The notes under the pieces were generated by a model. The model ran no database searches and was not told the origin of the DNA. It saw nothing but the letters and a program-made list of their open reading frames with translations. Of a stretch of DNA of 64,000 nucleotides, positions 11,771 to 24,699 are shown one piece after another (position 1 is the first letter of the stretch; every line of letters starts with the position of its first letter). The stretch lies in contig OW203767.1 of assembly GCA_934045905.1 (NCBI GenBank), positions 25,490,785-25,554,784 of the forward strand, written 5' to 3'. The DNA comes from Leuctra nigra. Its lineage: Eukaryota; Arthropoda; Insecta; Plecoptera; Leuctridae. Both the position numbers and the translations under genes were made by a program.

Positions 11771-14021
11771 CACGCATAAACAAAAAATCGACAACACACA
11801 TAAAGAGCCACAAAGATCCAGTAGTAACACTAGCACGCTCTTCCTATTATGCAAATGTGTTGAATGGTTCCGTAAATGCATTGTTTCCGATTTTCAAATC
11901 CATATTTTTCTAAACTAGTTTGAATTTCAACGTTAACTCTAAGTACCTGTTTTCATCACACTCCTTAAAACTCATTTTAAGTCTATTATCTGATCTCATT
12001 AAACTATCATCTTCAACCTAACGAACTTAGCTAATCCAAGTTACGCCTAAAGCTCATCAAGGTTACACGAAAGCTCTGATTGTATTACAGCTAATCTATC
12101 AATGGAGGTGCCAGGTCCCCCCCCCCCCCCCCCCCACGAGTAATACGACATAAATCCATGTAACCTGTGTTTATGACGTCACATACCATCCAGACGTTAA
12201 TTCCCAAACATATCTCATATCCTGACGTTATTACGCAACATACGCGCGAGTGAAATGAAGTGATGAAACTCACTGATGCGTTTAAACACCTGAGATTAGA
12301 ATGATTCGCAAACCATCAAGGCGTCGGGAGGGTTATTAAGGATCGGGATTAAGGAATCAACTTGGGATTGCCACAGCCGCCATGATTGTTTGACTAATTA
12401 AGTAATCTCCTGCGTCACATTTTGATTGTCTCGAATAATTCACTTTCGTAGACTCATTGTGTGGAATTATTCGTCGTTCTCGCTCTCTCTCTCTTTCTTA
12501 AATATTTGCTTTGCTTTGTTTTAATTAAAGTCTGGTCTTGTGTTTGGTTGGAGGGTAATGGATTTTTGTGTGTGCTTTATTATATGTCTTGCCGTTTTTG
12601 ACAAGAACACAAATTTAATTTTCCACTGACTATTCAGCAAAGATTTTGGTTTATATCTATAGAATTTGATGTTATTCGTTAATTTGTGGACCGCTTGTAA
12701 CGCTCAACAAAATATACAATTATTAAATACTAATGTTACTTATTTTTGGGGAAATAACACTGAAGATATTGAATGCTTTTGCTCAAATCTGAAAAGAATA
12801 GCTCCACTCGATAAAAGTTGAAAATTTACATAAAAGAGTACACATATTTTTAATTGACAGCTACCATACGAAAAATTAAACGGTATTAAAATGTGTTTCA
12901 TGGGTTTGAACTACTGTCATTGGAGTAAAAAAACACTTTCACTTTCGCTTATAATCTTCGTCATCATTGTTATAAGAAAATGAGAGGCCAAGAAGCAAAA
13001 CTCGCTTTCTCCATAGAAATCGTTGTCATCAGTCAATTGCAATTGCAATTGATATAGGTAGCTTGATTACTTAATTAAAAAAGTGTACAGCGTAACATCG
13101 AGAAAATGGGCACCCCTATACCTCTGAGGTACAGAAATAGGATTATGTTTTTATTTATCTATCTTTTAAATCAAATATAAAGTACACAAAATATTCTTTT
13201 CAAAAGGAATATTAAGAAAGGAATATCCGTCTGTTAGAATACAGGAAATGCAGCGGACTTTTCCAATTTCTCTTCGAACTATACTATAGTAAAACAGGCG
13301 AGTATTGGTTCAAATGTGGTCAAAAAAGTAATATTGAAATGGAATAACACCCCGGTCTTGAGCCTGGAATAAAACCTATCAACTCTTTAGATCATTTCAA
13401 CACTACTTGAGAATAAAAGACTTCTTAAAGAGAATTCTCTTGAACGGGAAAGCCACGCCAGAAACATCTGTTCCGATTCGGTTTTCACCGAAAGTCTGTT
13501 TGTCTTAGAGCAATCTCTTAGGGGAAACACCTTCGTCTTCACAGTCACCGAAAGCCGGCGTTCCGATCTCAAAGTCAAATCTCAAAGTGGTTTCTCAATG
13601 CCAACTGGCTTCTGTCAGCTGTTCGTCGCTTGTTTTTCCGAGTTTGTTTTCCACTTAGATCTTTCTGTTTGTTGAGTTAAATTTGCTTACGTGACTCATG
13701 TACAAATAACGATTTTGCTATACCTGACGATGGATTTACATAGCAATCTGTAAAAGAATCAGTATTCTGCGCATCGGCTTCGGACTTGACATGAATACTT
13801 ACCTCGTTCTATCAGAATCAATCCCTCAGCCATTGTTACGTTCTGCAATTCAAATTGGAGTGGAGAATCTCAATTGCTCAGTTGCAATCATGTGGCGAAA
13901 TGCTGATTACAGCCCAAACCAATTTATTCTTCGAATAGAGGATTTAATATGATGTTATTAATTATACAGGCACGCTATTAACTTTTTTATTTTGTTTTTC
14001 ATGAACTATCGAAGTGAAACC
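11771..14021. other. Intergenic, no gene seen
   Basis: A 19-base C run lies at 12117-12135, a CT microsatellite near 12482-12496, and a (caattg) palindromic run at about 13031-13050. No exon recognised. Confidence 0.4.
12117..12135. repeat. Poly(C) tract
   Basis: Nineteen consecutive C on the plus strand. Confidence 0.9.
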
Positions 14022-14100
14022 GAGGCTCAAAGCCGGGACCTCACATTGGCTGGGCGAATGCTCCACCAACCGAGCAACCATCTTCTGGATGGCGATGACC
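14022..14100 (-). mobile_element. tRNA-derived SINE fragment
   Basis: On the minus strand an A-box-like word (ggttgctcggttggtggagc) precedes cattcgcccagcc and a B-box-like word (ggctttgagcctc). The cgccc-g-c core resembles the anticodon-arm region of the copies at 9514 and 28985. Confidence 0.45.
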
Positions 14101-15416
14101 GCTATGGCTGAACGATCTTCCCGCCGATCAAGATGTAATTTGTGATTGATTTCAACGAAATTTTAGAATGTTCAAAAAATCAATCTATTTTCATTTTTAG
14201 CGTAGAAAATTGAAATTTGAAACAGATGCTGTGAAACTGTTCGGTTTACTTTTCAATGTTTGAGCCAACATGACCAAGAATTTAAAAGTTTCAACATTTA
14301 GGTATAGGTATGTTTGAAAGATTTTTGGAAGCACCTTGTTTTGTTACCACGTCTAATTTCTACTGTTATCAAAGTTCTAAGAATTTGTACTAGGTAATTA
14401 ATTGATCAAACATCTTTTGTATTTCGAGTATCAATGTCAAATCAATTGTCTGAAATAATTGAATGAATTCAGACCAATAAAAAAATCTGGTTTCTAAATA
14501 AATTCACATGCAATTTGATTGTGCGTTTTACCATGTTCACAGCAATAAGTAAACAGGTCAATCCAGTGTTTGCATGAACTTCTATTGTTTTATATCAGCA
14601 ATGCAAAAAGTTGAATTCCTCCGAGGACGGACATTTTGTTGGCACGTTTACTGGTCAGATTTAACTAATAAATAGAAGTAATCGATGTTTTGTAATGTGA
14701 TTCCTCGTAATATTAAAGATTTTTCCGTGAGCTTTTACAATAAGCCCAAATAAAAGTATCAAAATCGTCAAAAAAGCACAAAAAGCAGAATCACAACTAT
14801 TCTGCATGGTGCCATCGAGATAGTACCAACAATAAGGGATTTCTCATGCAAACTAAGCTTTCTCGAATTGCATGCGAATTTATTTAGAAAGCAGAGCCAC
14901 CTTGATTATTTGAGTAAATTAAACTTTCGATTGCTGAATCTCTTATTTCTCATTCCTTCCTTCCGGTTTGAAATTCTATTGTAAAATAACACACTAAGTG
15001 TAATGAAAAGATTTCTGTTATATCTTGCCTGAACTCTCCGGCTTTTCCGCTTCTCAGGAACGAGATTTGTTCATCCTCGAAGTACTTTCCAGAATATTGC
15101 TGAGCTTTCTCCGAATTTAAAAAGGTCGTCGTAGGATTTGAAATCTTCCTCTCTCTCTTTTCATCTTTGTCTGACACACCAGACGTTCAATGACCTCAAC
15201 CATGATCTATAATCAACATTATCATGTGTCAAAATATCATTTATCAATCATCAATCAAGGGTGAATTGATTCACCCTCGTTCCCATGGTGTAACTATCTC
15301 ACGCTAGTATATTGTTGCATCATGCCTCGTTCCATAATATTTAACTAGACATTTGATCTGATTGAATGAATATGCTGCTATTATGTCTATATTCTCATAT
15401 AATCAGGGATTCCTTT
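14101..15416. other. Intergenic, no gene seen
   Basis: AT-rich, no exon recognised. A short perfect hairpin (agggtgaattgattcaccct) lies near 15257-15276. Confidence 0.4.
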
Positions 15417-15418
15417 CA

Positions 15419-15636
15419 CTAGTGATATAATATATCCATGTTCCCATCCAACTGGATGTCGGGTTGGGGGGTGGAGGTAGCTCCACCGTCCTCTAGGGCC
15501 TCCTGGGATGCCGAAGCCGGCTGGCCATTCCGACTTCTTCCCCGTCGTCTTCTTCCTCATCGTCTTCACTCTCCTCTGCTTCATCCACCTGCCGCTCCAC
15601 AAGCTCCACATATCAATCTAGTGATATGATATAATA
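15419..15636 (-). other. GC-rich island between direct repeats; possible retrocopied gene fragment
   Basis: An abrupt GC-rich block (about 15440-15612) in AT-rich DNA is flanked by similar direct repeats: ctagtgatataatata at 15419 and ctagtgatatgatata at 15618. On the minus strand one frame encodes an acidic stretch (EAEESEDDEEEDDGEE, about 15530-15580) that ends at a TAG soon after. Composition, acidic run and flanking repeats together suggest an inserted piece of a coding sequence, but I recognise no protein family and see no poly(A) tail. It could instead be an unannotated exon or an unrelated GC-rich insertion. Confidence 0.3.
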
Positions 15637-16072
15637 TTAACTGCTACCTCGCAGGTAGAATTCCAGAAAGCCATTTATAAATTCTTGATGTGAGCTCATA
15701 AATTATATTTATAAATCATCCAATCATATTTTGTAATGGTGACAAGAGTATTGTGTAAGAGAATATTTCAAATTCTACAAATTCTTTAGACAATAAATAG
15801 AGCTCGATTACATCATTCCAAAAGAACGCAAAATAGAGAAAATTTACTTCCGTTCTTCTATCTCTGAGGTACTGTACAGATATAGATAAGAGAGCAGAGG
15901 AAATCTGGTAATGATATGTATCCTATTCTTCAAAAGACGGTGTGACCATGTGTGACATTTTTAGCAATGGTCTCTACAAACCGCGCCGTCGAGAGACTGA
16001 TAACAGGTGGAAGGAGGTCGTCACTAAAGTTTACCCATCCAAGTACTGGCCGCTCTCGATGTTGACGAGAAC

Positions 16073-16714
16073 CAGAGCTGGGTAAGTTACCAAAAAAAAT
16101 AGGAACGCGTTAAAGTTACGTTACTTTCCGAAAAAAAGGAACTAGTTAAAGTTAAAGTTCCTCAACTAATCAGAGGAACTGGAAGTTCCTTTTCAATGAA
16201 AAGTTACTTTGAAAGTTACTTGACCATTTTATTTCCGGAATGCAGCCAATTTGCTAAAACACAAATTCAGGCTGTAATTTTTCTCTGTGGAAAACAAAAT
16301 TTTCAACGAAATTCCTCCCAGTTAGAAGTCTTGCATCTAATTCTACCCCCTCCCCCATGCCACGGCAGGGTTGGTCAAGTACAAGTGAGAGGGCGAACTG
16401 GTGACGCACTAAGCATGAACGGCGTGATTGGAATGCGGTTTTGTGCAGGTGGCCTAAAATTCCATATCAGAGAAAATCAGGTACATATTTGAGGGCTGAA
16501 ATGGTGTAGTTTTGAATGTTGAGGGAAGGTACATTCTGCTCTAAAAGTAACTGCAAAAGGAACTTTTATAAATGTGAAAGTTCCACAACAAAAAGGAACT
16601 TTCCACGTTACTAAGTTACTTCTATCATAACAGGAACGCGTTACTGTAAAAGTTACAAAAAAGTAACGCGTTACCGGTAACGCGTTACTTTCGTTAAGTT
16701 ACTACCCAGCTCTG
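16073..16714. mobile_element. Non-autonomous hAT transposon, 642 bp, with exact 8-bp TSD
   Basis: The element starts cagagctgggtaagttac and ends with the inverted form gttaagttactacccagctctg. It is flanked by perfect 8-bp direct repeats acgagaac (16065-16072 and 16715-16722), the hallmark of the hAT superfamily. Subterminal regions are packed with acgcgtta and aagttac words in both orientations. No transposase is encoded; the 98-codon ORF inside shows no motif. Mobilisation would need a hAT transposase from elsewhere. Confidence 0.92.
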
Positions 16715-16722
16715 ACGAGAAC

Positions 16723-18173
16723 CGTGACACAAACGTGGTAAAACAATTAGAGGTTGTTGGGTAAAACATGTTGAACTATGTTAATGTTGCAAACTGTTAA
16801 ATATTTCAATCAAAATGTCAGCATGTATTGACGCAGTTATATTGAAGCCCTCTCTACTTCAAACTACGTTCAATGTTTGATCTGTTAGTACGTGACATGT
16901 TTACATTATTGTGTGTTTACAAGTGAATTATGCGGGCAAATTGTAGGCAGCAATTGATGTTTCTGAAGTAGGTAATGTAATTAAAAATAAGATAAATATT
17001 TGTTGAAGGGCAGTGTAAATGAAGTCTGATTAGATCATGTCGTGCTAACATGGAATGAAAAGCAAAACTAAATGCTATCAAAAGTATACTGGGAACGCTC
17101 GCTTTTCTTGTTCATTATTTAAGCTCACATATCAATTTAATTTATACCTTTTTTTAAATTAAATGTATACATTGTATTTCATTGATTTTTATCTCTTAAA
17201 TAATTTGATAGGATTTATTGGACTGGACTATTTTGGAACGCTTCATTACATTGTACATTTACTCTCTTTCTCTATTCCGTGTTCATACGCATCGTTTATT
17301 CTCTCTTTTTAACAAATCATTATTATTTACATTTATATATACAACACAACATATTTTAATTACATTGTATAGGATATTACGTATTTACTCAGTGCGTTTG
17401 AGAGTACATAGAACGATAGATGAAGGTAAATTCACCACCAAATCTCATTTCCAATTCAATTGATTGGGAATTATGATATCAATTGTGTTTGATAGGCCTT
17501 CAGACACTTAAACCATCAAAGGAATCAATTGGTATTTATTGAATCACACAGTGATCTTGATCAATGGTTTCTCTATAATAGACTACGGTTTCTCAATGGG
17601 TTTCTATAGTCAATGGCGCCATTTCGTTTTCAGTTTACGTCTATTATTAACAATGGTGGAAGGAATCGACGGCGGCAAACTTCTTGACTAGTTTGAAAGC
17701 TGCGGAAGTTTGGTTTGAGTATTATTCCATTTTAAATATCGCTATCATGGATTGAAGGGAAATAGCTTTATCTACTTTCAGTTTACACTTGAAAATAATT
17801 GGTATTTGAGGAGAAATGATTCCATATTTATATGTACTACTTTCATCACAATCATGTTCATATGCCTTTAAGATCTAACACATATTTTCTTACAAAAAAA
17901 TACATAGCTTTAATGTTGAACATTTTTAAAATAATGTTTGTGTAATGCTTCAAACATCTAAAATACATTCTTTTATATTTTTACATAAGTTATCACAGAC
18001 ATTTTATATTACGACATAATCTAATTAAGCAAGATTTGCACCCGTATTCCAGCTAATTCTGTTCACACTTTCCTCAAAGTGGCCTCACTTTTTACCGTGT
18101 TTACTGTTCACCTTTCGACAATCGATAGCACAGCTTACGAAGCTAAAGCCGTTGGTGATAATGCTCTTCATAC
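16723..18173. other. Intergenic, no gene seen
   Basis: AT-rich; no exon or repeat structure recognised. Confidence 0.4.
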
Positions 18174-18295
18174 CTGGGTGCCTATTCTGTAACTGATTTC
18201 ACTTGACATTTCACGTGACAACTCTTCTCACTCGTAAGAATAACATTTAATTGATACAACATCTCAAGAAGAGTATTTACAGAATCAGGACCCAG
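18174..18295. mobile_element. Short MITE, about 122 bp
   Basis: The left end ctgggtgcctattctgtaa pairs with the right end ttacagaatcaggacccag (reverse complement ctgggtcctgattctgtaa, 16 of 19 identical). No target duplication is obvious. Confidence 0.6.
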
Positions 18296-21200
18296 TTGAG
18301 AAAATAAGACAATTCCGTATAATAGACATTTCAACACATTGGAACGAATTATATAATTCAAAAACCGAGCTTTTTTTTAAATTACGAAAGACGGGTTGAG
18401 CAAAGAGATTAGTTATCATTAAATGGCATTAGATATTATCATATTGGATCAGATATCGATAGCAATTAGTGATACTACAACTTGAATTACTTGAATTTAC
18501 CCTGCCTTCCATGTCATCCATTTTACGCCCTCAAATTCCATGAATATAATATCAACATTTTCAGGTCTTGAAAAATTGACTTATCATTTTCCAGAAGTGT
18601 ACTTGTATATCGGAATTGTATTTTCCACTTGACGCTTTCCACCAACGGGAACGCTCTAACAAACGATCCTATTTTTAAACTAAGTAGGTACACACTTACA
18701 GGTTTACAACGATCATTAAGTTCGTATTTAAGAACCGCGCTTTAGCAATTGTTTCGGCGTTAATCTTCCATTTTAATTGCTCGTTATTTTCACTGCGACG
18801 AAATCAAGTTGCAGTGCTTTTTACACGTCGCTTTGTGTTTTACAAAATGGTTGGCACTAATGTCAAAGTTCAAGACGCTAAAATGGCGGCTCGCTAGTTT
18901 TAATAAGAAGCTTACATTCTGATGAAAGGCATTGTTTCAACTCGAGACGTTCATACTTTATTCTCAAACGTTTGCAAATTAAGTTATAAAATAAACATGG
19001 CAAAGGGAATTGAGATTTTTGTGTGCTTTTTGTATTTTTAATTGTTTCAATAACGACTATGAACTTATGAATGATTTCTGAAGTACGACGTAAATATTTT
19101 ATTACGTTTCTGAATGAAACCTTCCACTATAGTATACAACTTCCTCTAAAAAAAATCTGCATTGGTTCATTTTTATTTAATTATGCTAATGTCTGGATTC
19201 TAACGAAGAGATGACTTTCAATTTAAAAGCTACTTCTGAAAACTTCAATCAAATCGATTGGTCAAATACTTTTGATATTCGCCGAGGATTTGATGAAAAA
19301 GTTGTGACAGAAACTCCATGCGATTATTCCTCGCGTTTCAAAACGTTCTCCTGATTGTAGATTAGACGTGTTTTCATCAACGTTCTAATTGAGAACGAAG
19401 ATAACTTTTCCATTAAAAGTTTCACGTTAATGAGCATGGACTGATTGAAGTTGGCGACGAAAATATAAAAGAGAAACGTAATTTTTTTTAAACTCGAATT
19501 ACACTCGCTTCATCAGACCTACAAAAGAAATGCAGACGGATTTTCATTATTTTTGAATTTCAGGAGTAAGAGGACTCCATTTAAAATGTATTAATGTTCG
19601 TATTATCAACATGTCTGTCTGGTTTCAACCCTATCATGGAATTAATTGGACTAGTCGATGCAGTCAGCGGCATGACGGATTGTCTCATACAGATATCAAA
19701 TATATCCAGCTTCATGGAACTCCCACACACGTTTCATTTTAATGAATGCATTTATTTTCATCAAAATCAACTTGATACGACAGATGATTTTAATTATTTT
19801 TAAATGGATATCACAACTGTATAACCGAAATGTCAAATAATGTTCATATAAATTTCATATGCAGTGGAGATTTTTTTATACAGATTTTGTTAACTTCCAG
19901 TGGAGTCAGTTATAAATTGATGATTATCAGTTTCAGTTTTAAATCAGGGTAGAAACACTTTTGTGACCTGAATCTTAACGTAATAAAATACTTCCGGTTC
20001 TATTTGTGTCTGAACGCCAATTAACTTTTACTCGTGGAATAAATAAAATAACAGTAACTTCTTTTGCCTTCATCGTTGGTGCATTTTTATAAGGGAGTAG
20101 CTTGGGTAACGGCAACGTTAAGGGATGTATTTTTGGAGCTGGAAGTGGATCTATATATTTCCCCACCCCCAGCCCCCCAGTCTGCCGGTATGTGGGGTGT
20201 GGGGGTGGAGATATCGTATCAGGAGAAGGAAAGCATGCCATCAGGAATCGAACACTGAACTCTTGCTCAGGTGAAAGAGAATACTAGATTAATACTGCGA
20301 CTTTATATGAACTTCTTCCGATCATTATTTTGCACAGATTCCCTCACTTCTGTTTGTGCATTTTGTTATTTTAAGATAGAGTCAGAGTTACGTATGCACA
20401 TATATAATCACCGACTTAGTTAATTTTGTTTTAAACTTTTATCAAACACCACTGTTCTATTTTCTTAGCAAATGGATTTGCGCAACATACATCGCGAATA
20501 AACTTCGTGTTTGTGACCTAAATATTGAGTGGCATTTACTCAACAGAGTTTTCGTGTATCTTTAAAGAAGTTTCCTGCCAAGTTAACTGTTTGAGATACA
20601 TATTGAGTTCTCGTTTAGATCAAAGTGATGCCGCATCAATAAAGTTTCATCTTGTCTTCTCAATACCCCCAGGAGGTCCATGTTATGAGTTCATTCTTTC
20701 CAGTTATGTAATACGCCATCAATTAGACTGCTCCCGATAGGTTAACATCGTATAGGAATGCATTTTCAAATTGGCTTATCCCCTCACCACCCCCTCGTAT
20801 TCCAATCCTCTTATAAGCTTTGTCTTCCTAGCCCCAGATAACATATCTTCGTATTTCATCTTGAGCTCTTTGCACGCAAACTCTACAGACTAAATTTAAA
20901 CGTACCTACCTAGATTATACGCCCCCGATTCCCACTCCCTTCCCAAAACCACTGTTCCCAACTCCTCAAGCCGTGGATAATCACGTGACGAGTCCCAGTG
21001 TGAGGGGGAGGGGGGAGGTGGAAGGTGAGAGGGAAGACAAAGGGAAGGGTATTACCTCAGGACATGGCATGCATTTGATGTGTTGGGAATATCGCTGTGG
21101 AAGCAGATTTGTTCAAGGGGGCACGTGGTCTTGGTGCACCTGATGTGTGAACTAAAGGAACAGTCGCAGCTTGAAACAATGACGGTGTAAATTAGATGGT

Positions 21201-21354
21201 TGGTAGAGCTGAGAAACGTGTTTATTGGATGAAATTACGTGTTTATTGGACAAGGGGATGCGACCCGCTAGTCGGCTCAATCTATGAAATTGCGTCATTG
21301 TAGGCGATATGAAGCGCCAAATTTAAATCATTTAATTCAGTATCTCGGATAAAA
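18296..21354. other. Intergenic, no gene seen
   Basis: No exon recognised. A C-rich then G-rich pair (about 20160-20205) could form an imperfect hairpin, and 20775-21060 has opposed pyrimidine-rich and purine-rich stretches. Confidence 0.4.
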
Positions 21355-21742
21355 TTTATTTAAGAGGAAGGATGAGCTTTAATTTACCGCCATTTTTTGT
21401 ATTTTTACCGTTTCTCGATGATAATGTTGAAGCCACAAAGTTGTAGAATATTACAGAGTTAAAGAGGTTTCCTCTTGTGATTACATCAATTTTAAAAATA
21501 ACTCCTTAAAGATATAAGAGGGTTTCAAATTTTCAATTTATCTGCGCTTAAAATTGTAACAATATATACTTTTATTCAAAATATAGCCGTTCATAATTAC
21601 AACTAATTAAATCAATTGTCAAAATACACGAAGAAAAATACATTCTGTAAAATTTTATTGCTTCAACATCTAGTTAAAGAGGTGGTCACAACCCCAAAAA
21701 TGGTAGATATCTCAAACATTTATCGCCCATCCTCTTAAATAA
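21355..21742. mobile_element. Old MITE with degenerate terminal inverted repeats
   Basis: The left end (ttatttaagaggaaggatg) pairs with the right end (catcctcttaaataag). Farther in, both arms carry a gatgttgaagc-like word and a following ttacagaat-like word in opposite orientation, so the similarity extends for perhaps 100 bp. No coding content. Confidence 0.5.
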
Positions 21743-23260
21743 GCACATAATTGAATATATTACCCAAATCATTAAACATTTGGGAAGCCCTCTAAAGCCC
21801 GATGAGAGAATTAGACTGTGAAATGTTGTGAAATTCAGGTCAGATTTCACTGCGATGGTTCGAGATATTTACAAAAGTCTCTCGTGCACCGGAAGGGGAA
21901 ATAACTTGGCGGGAGTTTCGAAAAATAGATCGAATATTCCGTTAGATAATCATTCGTGAAAAATTCAATCAATTTCCACCAAACTAATGCGTGGTTCAAG
22001 AAAAAGACTTAAACGTTTTGTCGAACGTTTTACGCAGGGCTTTTTACAGGAATTGTGAATGTTTAATGAAGGCTCATGTTGAGTGGTTTAGACAAGGCTG
22101 GAATGTGAGTGCACAGGATTACATTAGACGGGAAATTTGGGAGACTTTTTTTAGTTTCGAAACGAAGACAAAAAGAACAGAATCAATACCTAATCTGAAA
22201 AGCTTCGCATTAACGTTTATAAAAACGTTGGAGTGACGATTATTGTAGAGCTTATCTTCTTATTAACTGGTTGAAAATATTCAATTTTTACATTATGAAT
22301 TAATAATCCCGGTTTTCTTCTATTGAATGCCTTTTTCTTTAAAACAAAAGTAAAACATTCGTTAGCAGGAATTACTTTACTATTAATTTAAATATTGTTC
22401 CTTTAGCCGGAAATAGAATCTCTGAAAATATATAATTAAAATAAAAAGTAATAAAAGTAATGGCTATATTTATGAGTGTTTTTACAATTTACACATAAAT
22501 AACAACTCAAATAAATGACACTGTTATGCAACACCTGACTTGAATCTTATTCGTTCAAAACTAGTCACTATTGAAAGCTAATCGGAAAAGCTCGTTAAAA
22601 ATGTTTCCGTGTTGAAGTGAATTCTGCTCGGAAAAGTCAACTGTCGGGAGTCGCGAAAACGACCTGCATAACCTTGAGTTATTGCAGAGAATAAACTCAA
22701 ATACACGTCAGCCATTTGCATCCTCGGAAAATGGAAAATTATGATCATAAACAGCTGCTATAAGATCCGTCATATTAGATTTTCATGAAAGTATATTTAT
22801 AGAGCGGCCATATTGCTTGAGTTTAACGAGTTGGCCATTTCAACTTTCAAATAAAATATCGAAAATATTGTACATACATTGAATAGATTATGAAGCTTGA
22901 GTAACAGGGACCATAGTTTTGAATCAAGGCTCAAGGTCATTATAACGACAGATCACAGTAAGAGGACAATTCTTAGTGAACACAGTAATTATAATATAAA
23001 TTTAAGATTATTATGCTGGAAGAATGAACACAGCAATTTGAAGAATATCGGTTAAAAATTTTAATATATCCTCAAACACTTCTTGAATATTGATTCAAAG
23101 CATCATACAAATGTTGCCAGATTTGAGGAGTCAATTTTAAATCTTAAAATCATTGGAAACCTTTTGAAATCTTTTGTGTTTTTAAAAGCTTTGATGAAAA
23201 ATTGTTTTTATGAAATATTCTTTCTTATTAATACAAATATAAAAAATAAAAATACAGTTA
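21743..23260. other. Intergenic, no gene seen
   Basis: An 81-codon plus-strand ORF (21991-22236) has no recognisable motif. Nothing else found. Confidence 0.4.
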
Positions 23261-23407
23261 GCCCCGGTCATTCAATACTCTGCTAACGTCTCAATTAGCT
23301 CTTAACAGTTAGTTAGTGGTCATTCCCGGAATGCCATTGGTTGTTGCCATGACAATACAGTCCTAATCAACAGTTTAAAAGTTAGCAGAGTATTGAAAAA
23401 CTGGCCC
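23261..23407. mobile_element. MITE, 147 bp, with TTA target duplication
   Basis: The left end gccccggtcattcaatac and right end gtattgaaaaactggccc are imperfect inverted repeats that continue into a perfect pair (ttcaatactctgctaac / gttagcagagtattgaa). Both sides are flanked by TTA, the usual target of PIF/Harbinger elements. It lies about 470 bp downstream of the receptor stop codon. Confidence 0.65.
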
Positions 23408-23545
23408 TTAGACAACTTGAGCTCCGTTTCCTAAGCTTTTTTAGTTGTATTTGGCGAATTGGAACGAAATAACACCACCACAGAGAAAACCCTATAGGGT
23501 AGTTGCATCGCCATGGTTGCTATATGGTAACATACCTCAATCTTC

Positions 23546-23551
23546 TTTATT
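23546..23551 (-). promoter_or_regulatory. Candidate poly(A) signal of the octopamine receptor
   Basis: The minus strand reads AATAAA about 330 bp after the receptor stop codon, the first exact hexamer I noticed downstream. Its use is inferred from position only. Confidence 0.25.
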
Positions 23552-23880
23552 TTGTTGGGGACAGCCATTTTTCAATAGTCTAATCCTATTTTAAATATAG
23601 TTGTGGAAGCTAGATATAAAAATAAATCAGAAATTGTATCAAATAAAATAAGGATATCAAGATAATGATAACTTATTACATATTTACTGAAAGAAGCTGC
23701 CCCCCAGTTAGATTTTAGTTAGCTGTGACGTCAGATGAAATTGCCACATACTAAAGAAAACGAGTAAAATATATAAAATATTGTTTTCAAAATGTTTCCC
23801 TCTCTACCTCACATCTGGCAACACATGATCCGTGTCGTCAGCCTAAGATCACAGTATCACGTCATCGGGGCCGTGAAAGT

Positions 23881-24097
23881 TCACACATAGTAGGCCGTGG
23901 CCGGCGTCTTCCAACAGCTGAAGCAGCAGGGAAACACGCACATCAACGTGTTCTTGAACGCCTCCCTGAAGTCGCGGTTAAAGTACGCGTAGATGAGAGG
24001 GTTCAACGCCGAGTTGAAGTAGCCGATCCAGAAGAGCACCGCGACGACGACGTCGGGACAGTAGCAGGCGTCGCCGCACAGCGTCGTTATCACATAC
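23881..24097 (-). CDS. Octopamine beta-type receptor, terminal exon (TM7 and C-tail)
   Basis: Last coding exon of a class A G-protein-coupled receptor for a biogenic amine; the family acts at the plasma membrane and usually raises cAMP in response to octopamine. The exon starts at phase 2 and completes the Trp codon begun in the TM6 exon, giving LW|YVITTL, then an extracellular loop with three Cys (CGDACYC), TM7 with [17 protein letters not shown] (NPxxY motif) and helix 8 ([12 protein letters not shown]). A Cys-rich stretch (CVFPCCFSC), a likely palmitoylation site, is followed by only about ten residues ending in AYYV and TGA. The wording matches beta-adrenergic-like octopamine receptors, nearest the beta2/beta3 class; the subtype is not certain. 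The acceptor is strong. The exon is markedly GC-rich compared with the DNA around it. Confidence 0.93.
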
Positions 24098-24125
24098 CTG
24101 GCGGAGAGAAGAGGAGGTTAGTACG
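24098..24125 (-). other. 3' splice site of the TM7 exon
   Basis: On the minus strand a branch-like tactaac is followed by a pyrimidine run (cctcctcttctctccgc) and cag, immediately before the exon. This is a strong acceptor. Confidence 0.85.
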
Positions 24126-24408
24126 TGACGGACCAGGGGGAGTCCCAGAGAACATTTTGGTTCAAGGTCATTCGTTTTGGTGCAGTTTTGAATCGTAGTA
24201 TACCACATTTTTGGGAATACATTTAAATGTCAATAATTTCGCATGTAGATACTTTTTGTTTAAAAATTTACTTAACTTTTATTGAACGTACCAGTATTTA
24301 CAATTTTTTTGTACATATTTTTTTATAAATCTGAACTTTTGCAATATAAAACATAATTATTCATGTTATTTTATTACACAATTTTATAAGATGATGGGTG
24401 TACAGTCG

Positions 24409-24500
24409 TATACTCCACCGACATTATATATTTTTTCCGGGCCTCCGGAATACAAGTTCAGAGCTTTACCACTCAGCCATACCTGTTCGGTAACCGACAT
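24409..24500 (-). mobile_element. Possible tRNA-derived SINE fragment
   Basis: The minus strand reads tatggctgagtggtaaagc, an A-box-like word as in Ser/Leu-type tRNAs, then a GC-rich segment. A clear B box is missing, so the call is tentative. Confidence 0.3.
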
Positions 24501-24699
24501 TATAAAGAATACAATTCTTTATCAGGTTCAGCGGTCAATTTCTCTAAAGTCAGAATATCCTACTCTTTTGAATGTTTTACGGGCCCAACGCCGTGTCGCC
24601 TGCGACAAGGGCCCGCTGGGCCGACAAAACGTTCGGAATAATAAGATACCAAGCCCCTGAACCTGATAACGATGGCTCCCAGAACTTCAAGAACTGTAG

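Noticed and set aside
16196..16492. 98-codon ORF inside the hAT element
   Set aside because: No transposase motif; the frame is spanned by MITE filler.
24575..24625. GC-rich imperfect stem (gggcccaacgcc / gggcccgctgggcc)
   Set aside because: Pairing is interrupted and no element borders were found; too weak to call.
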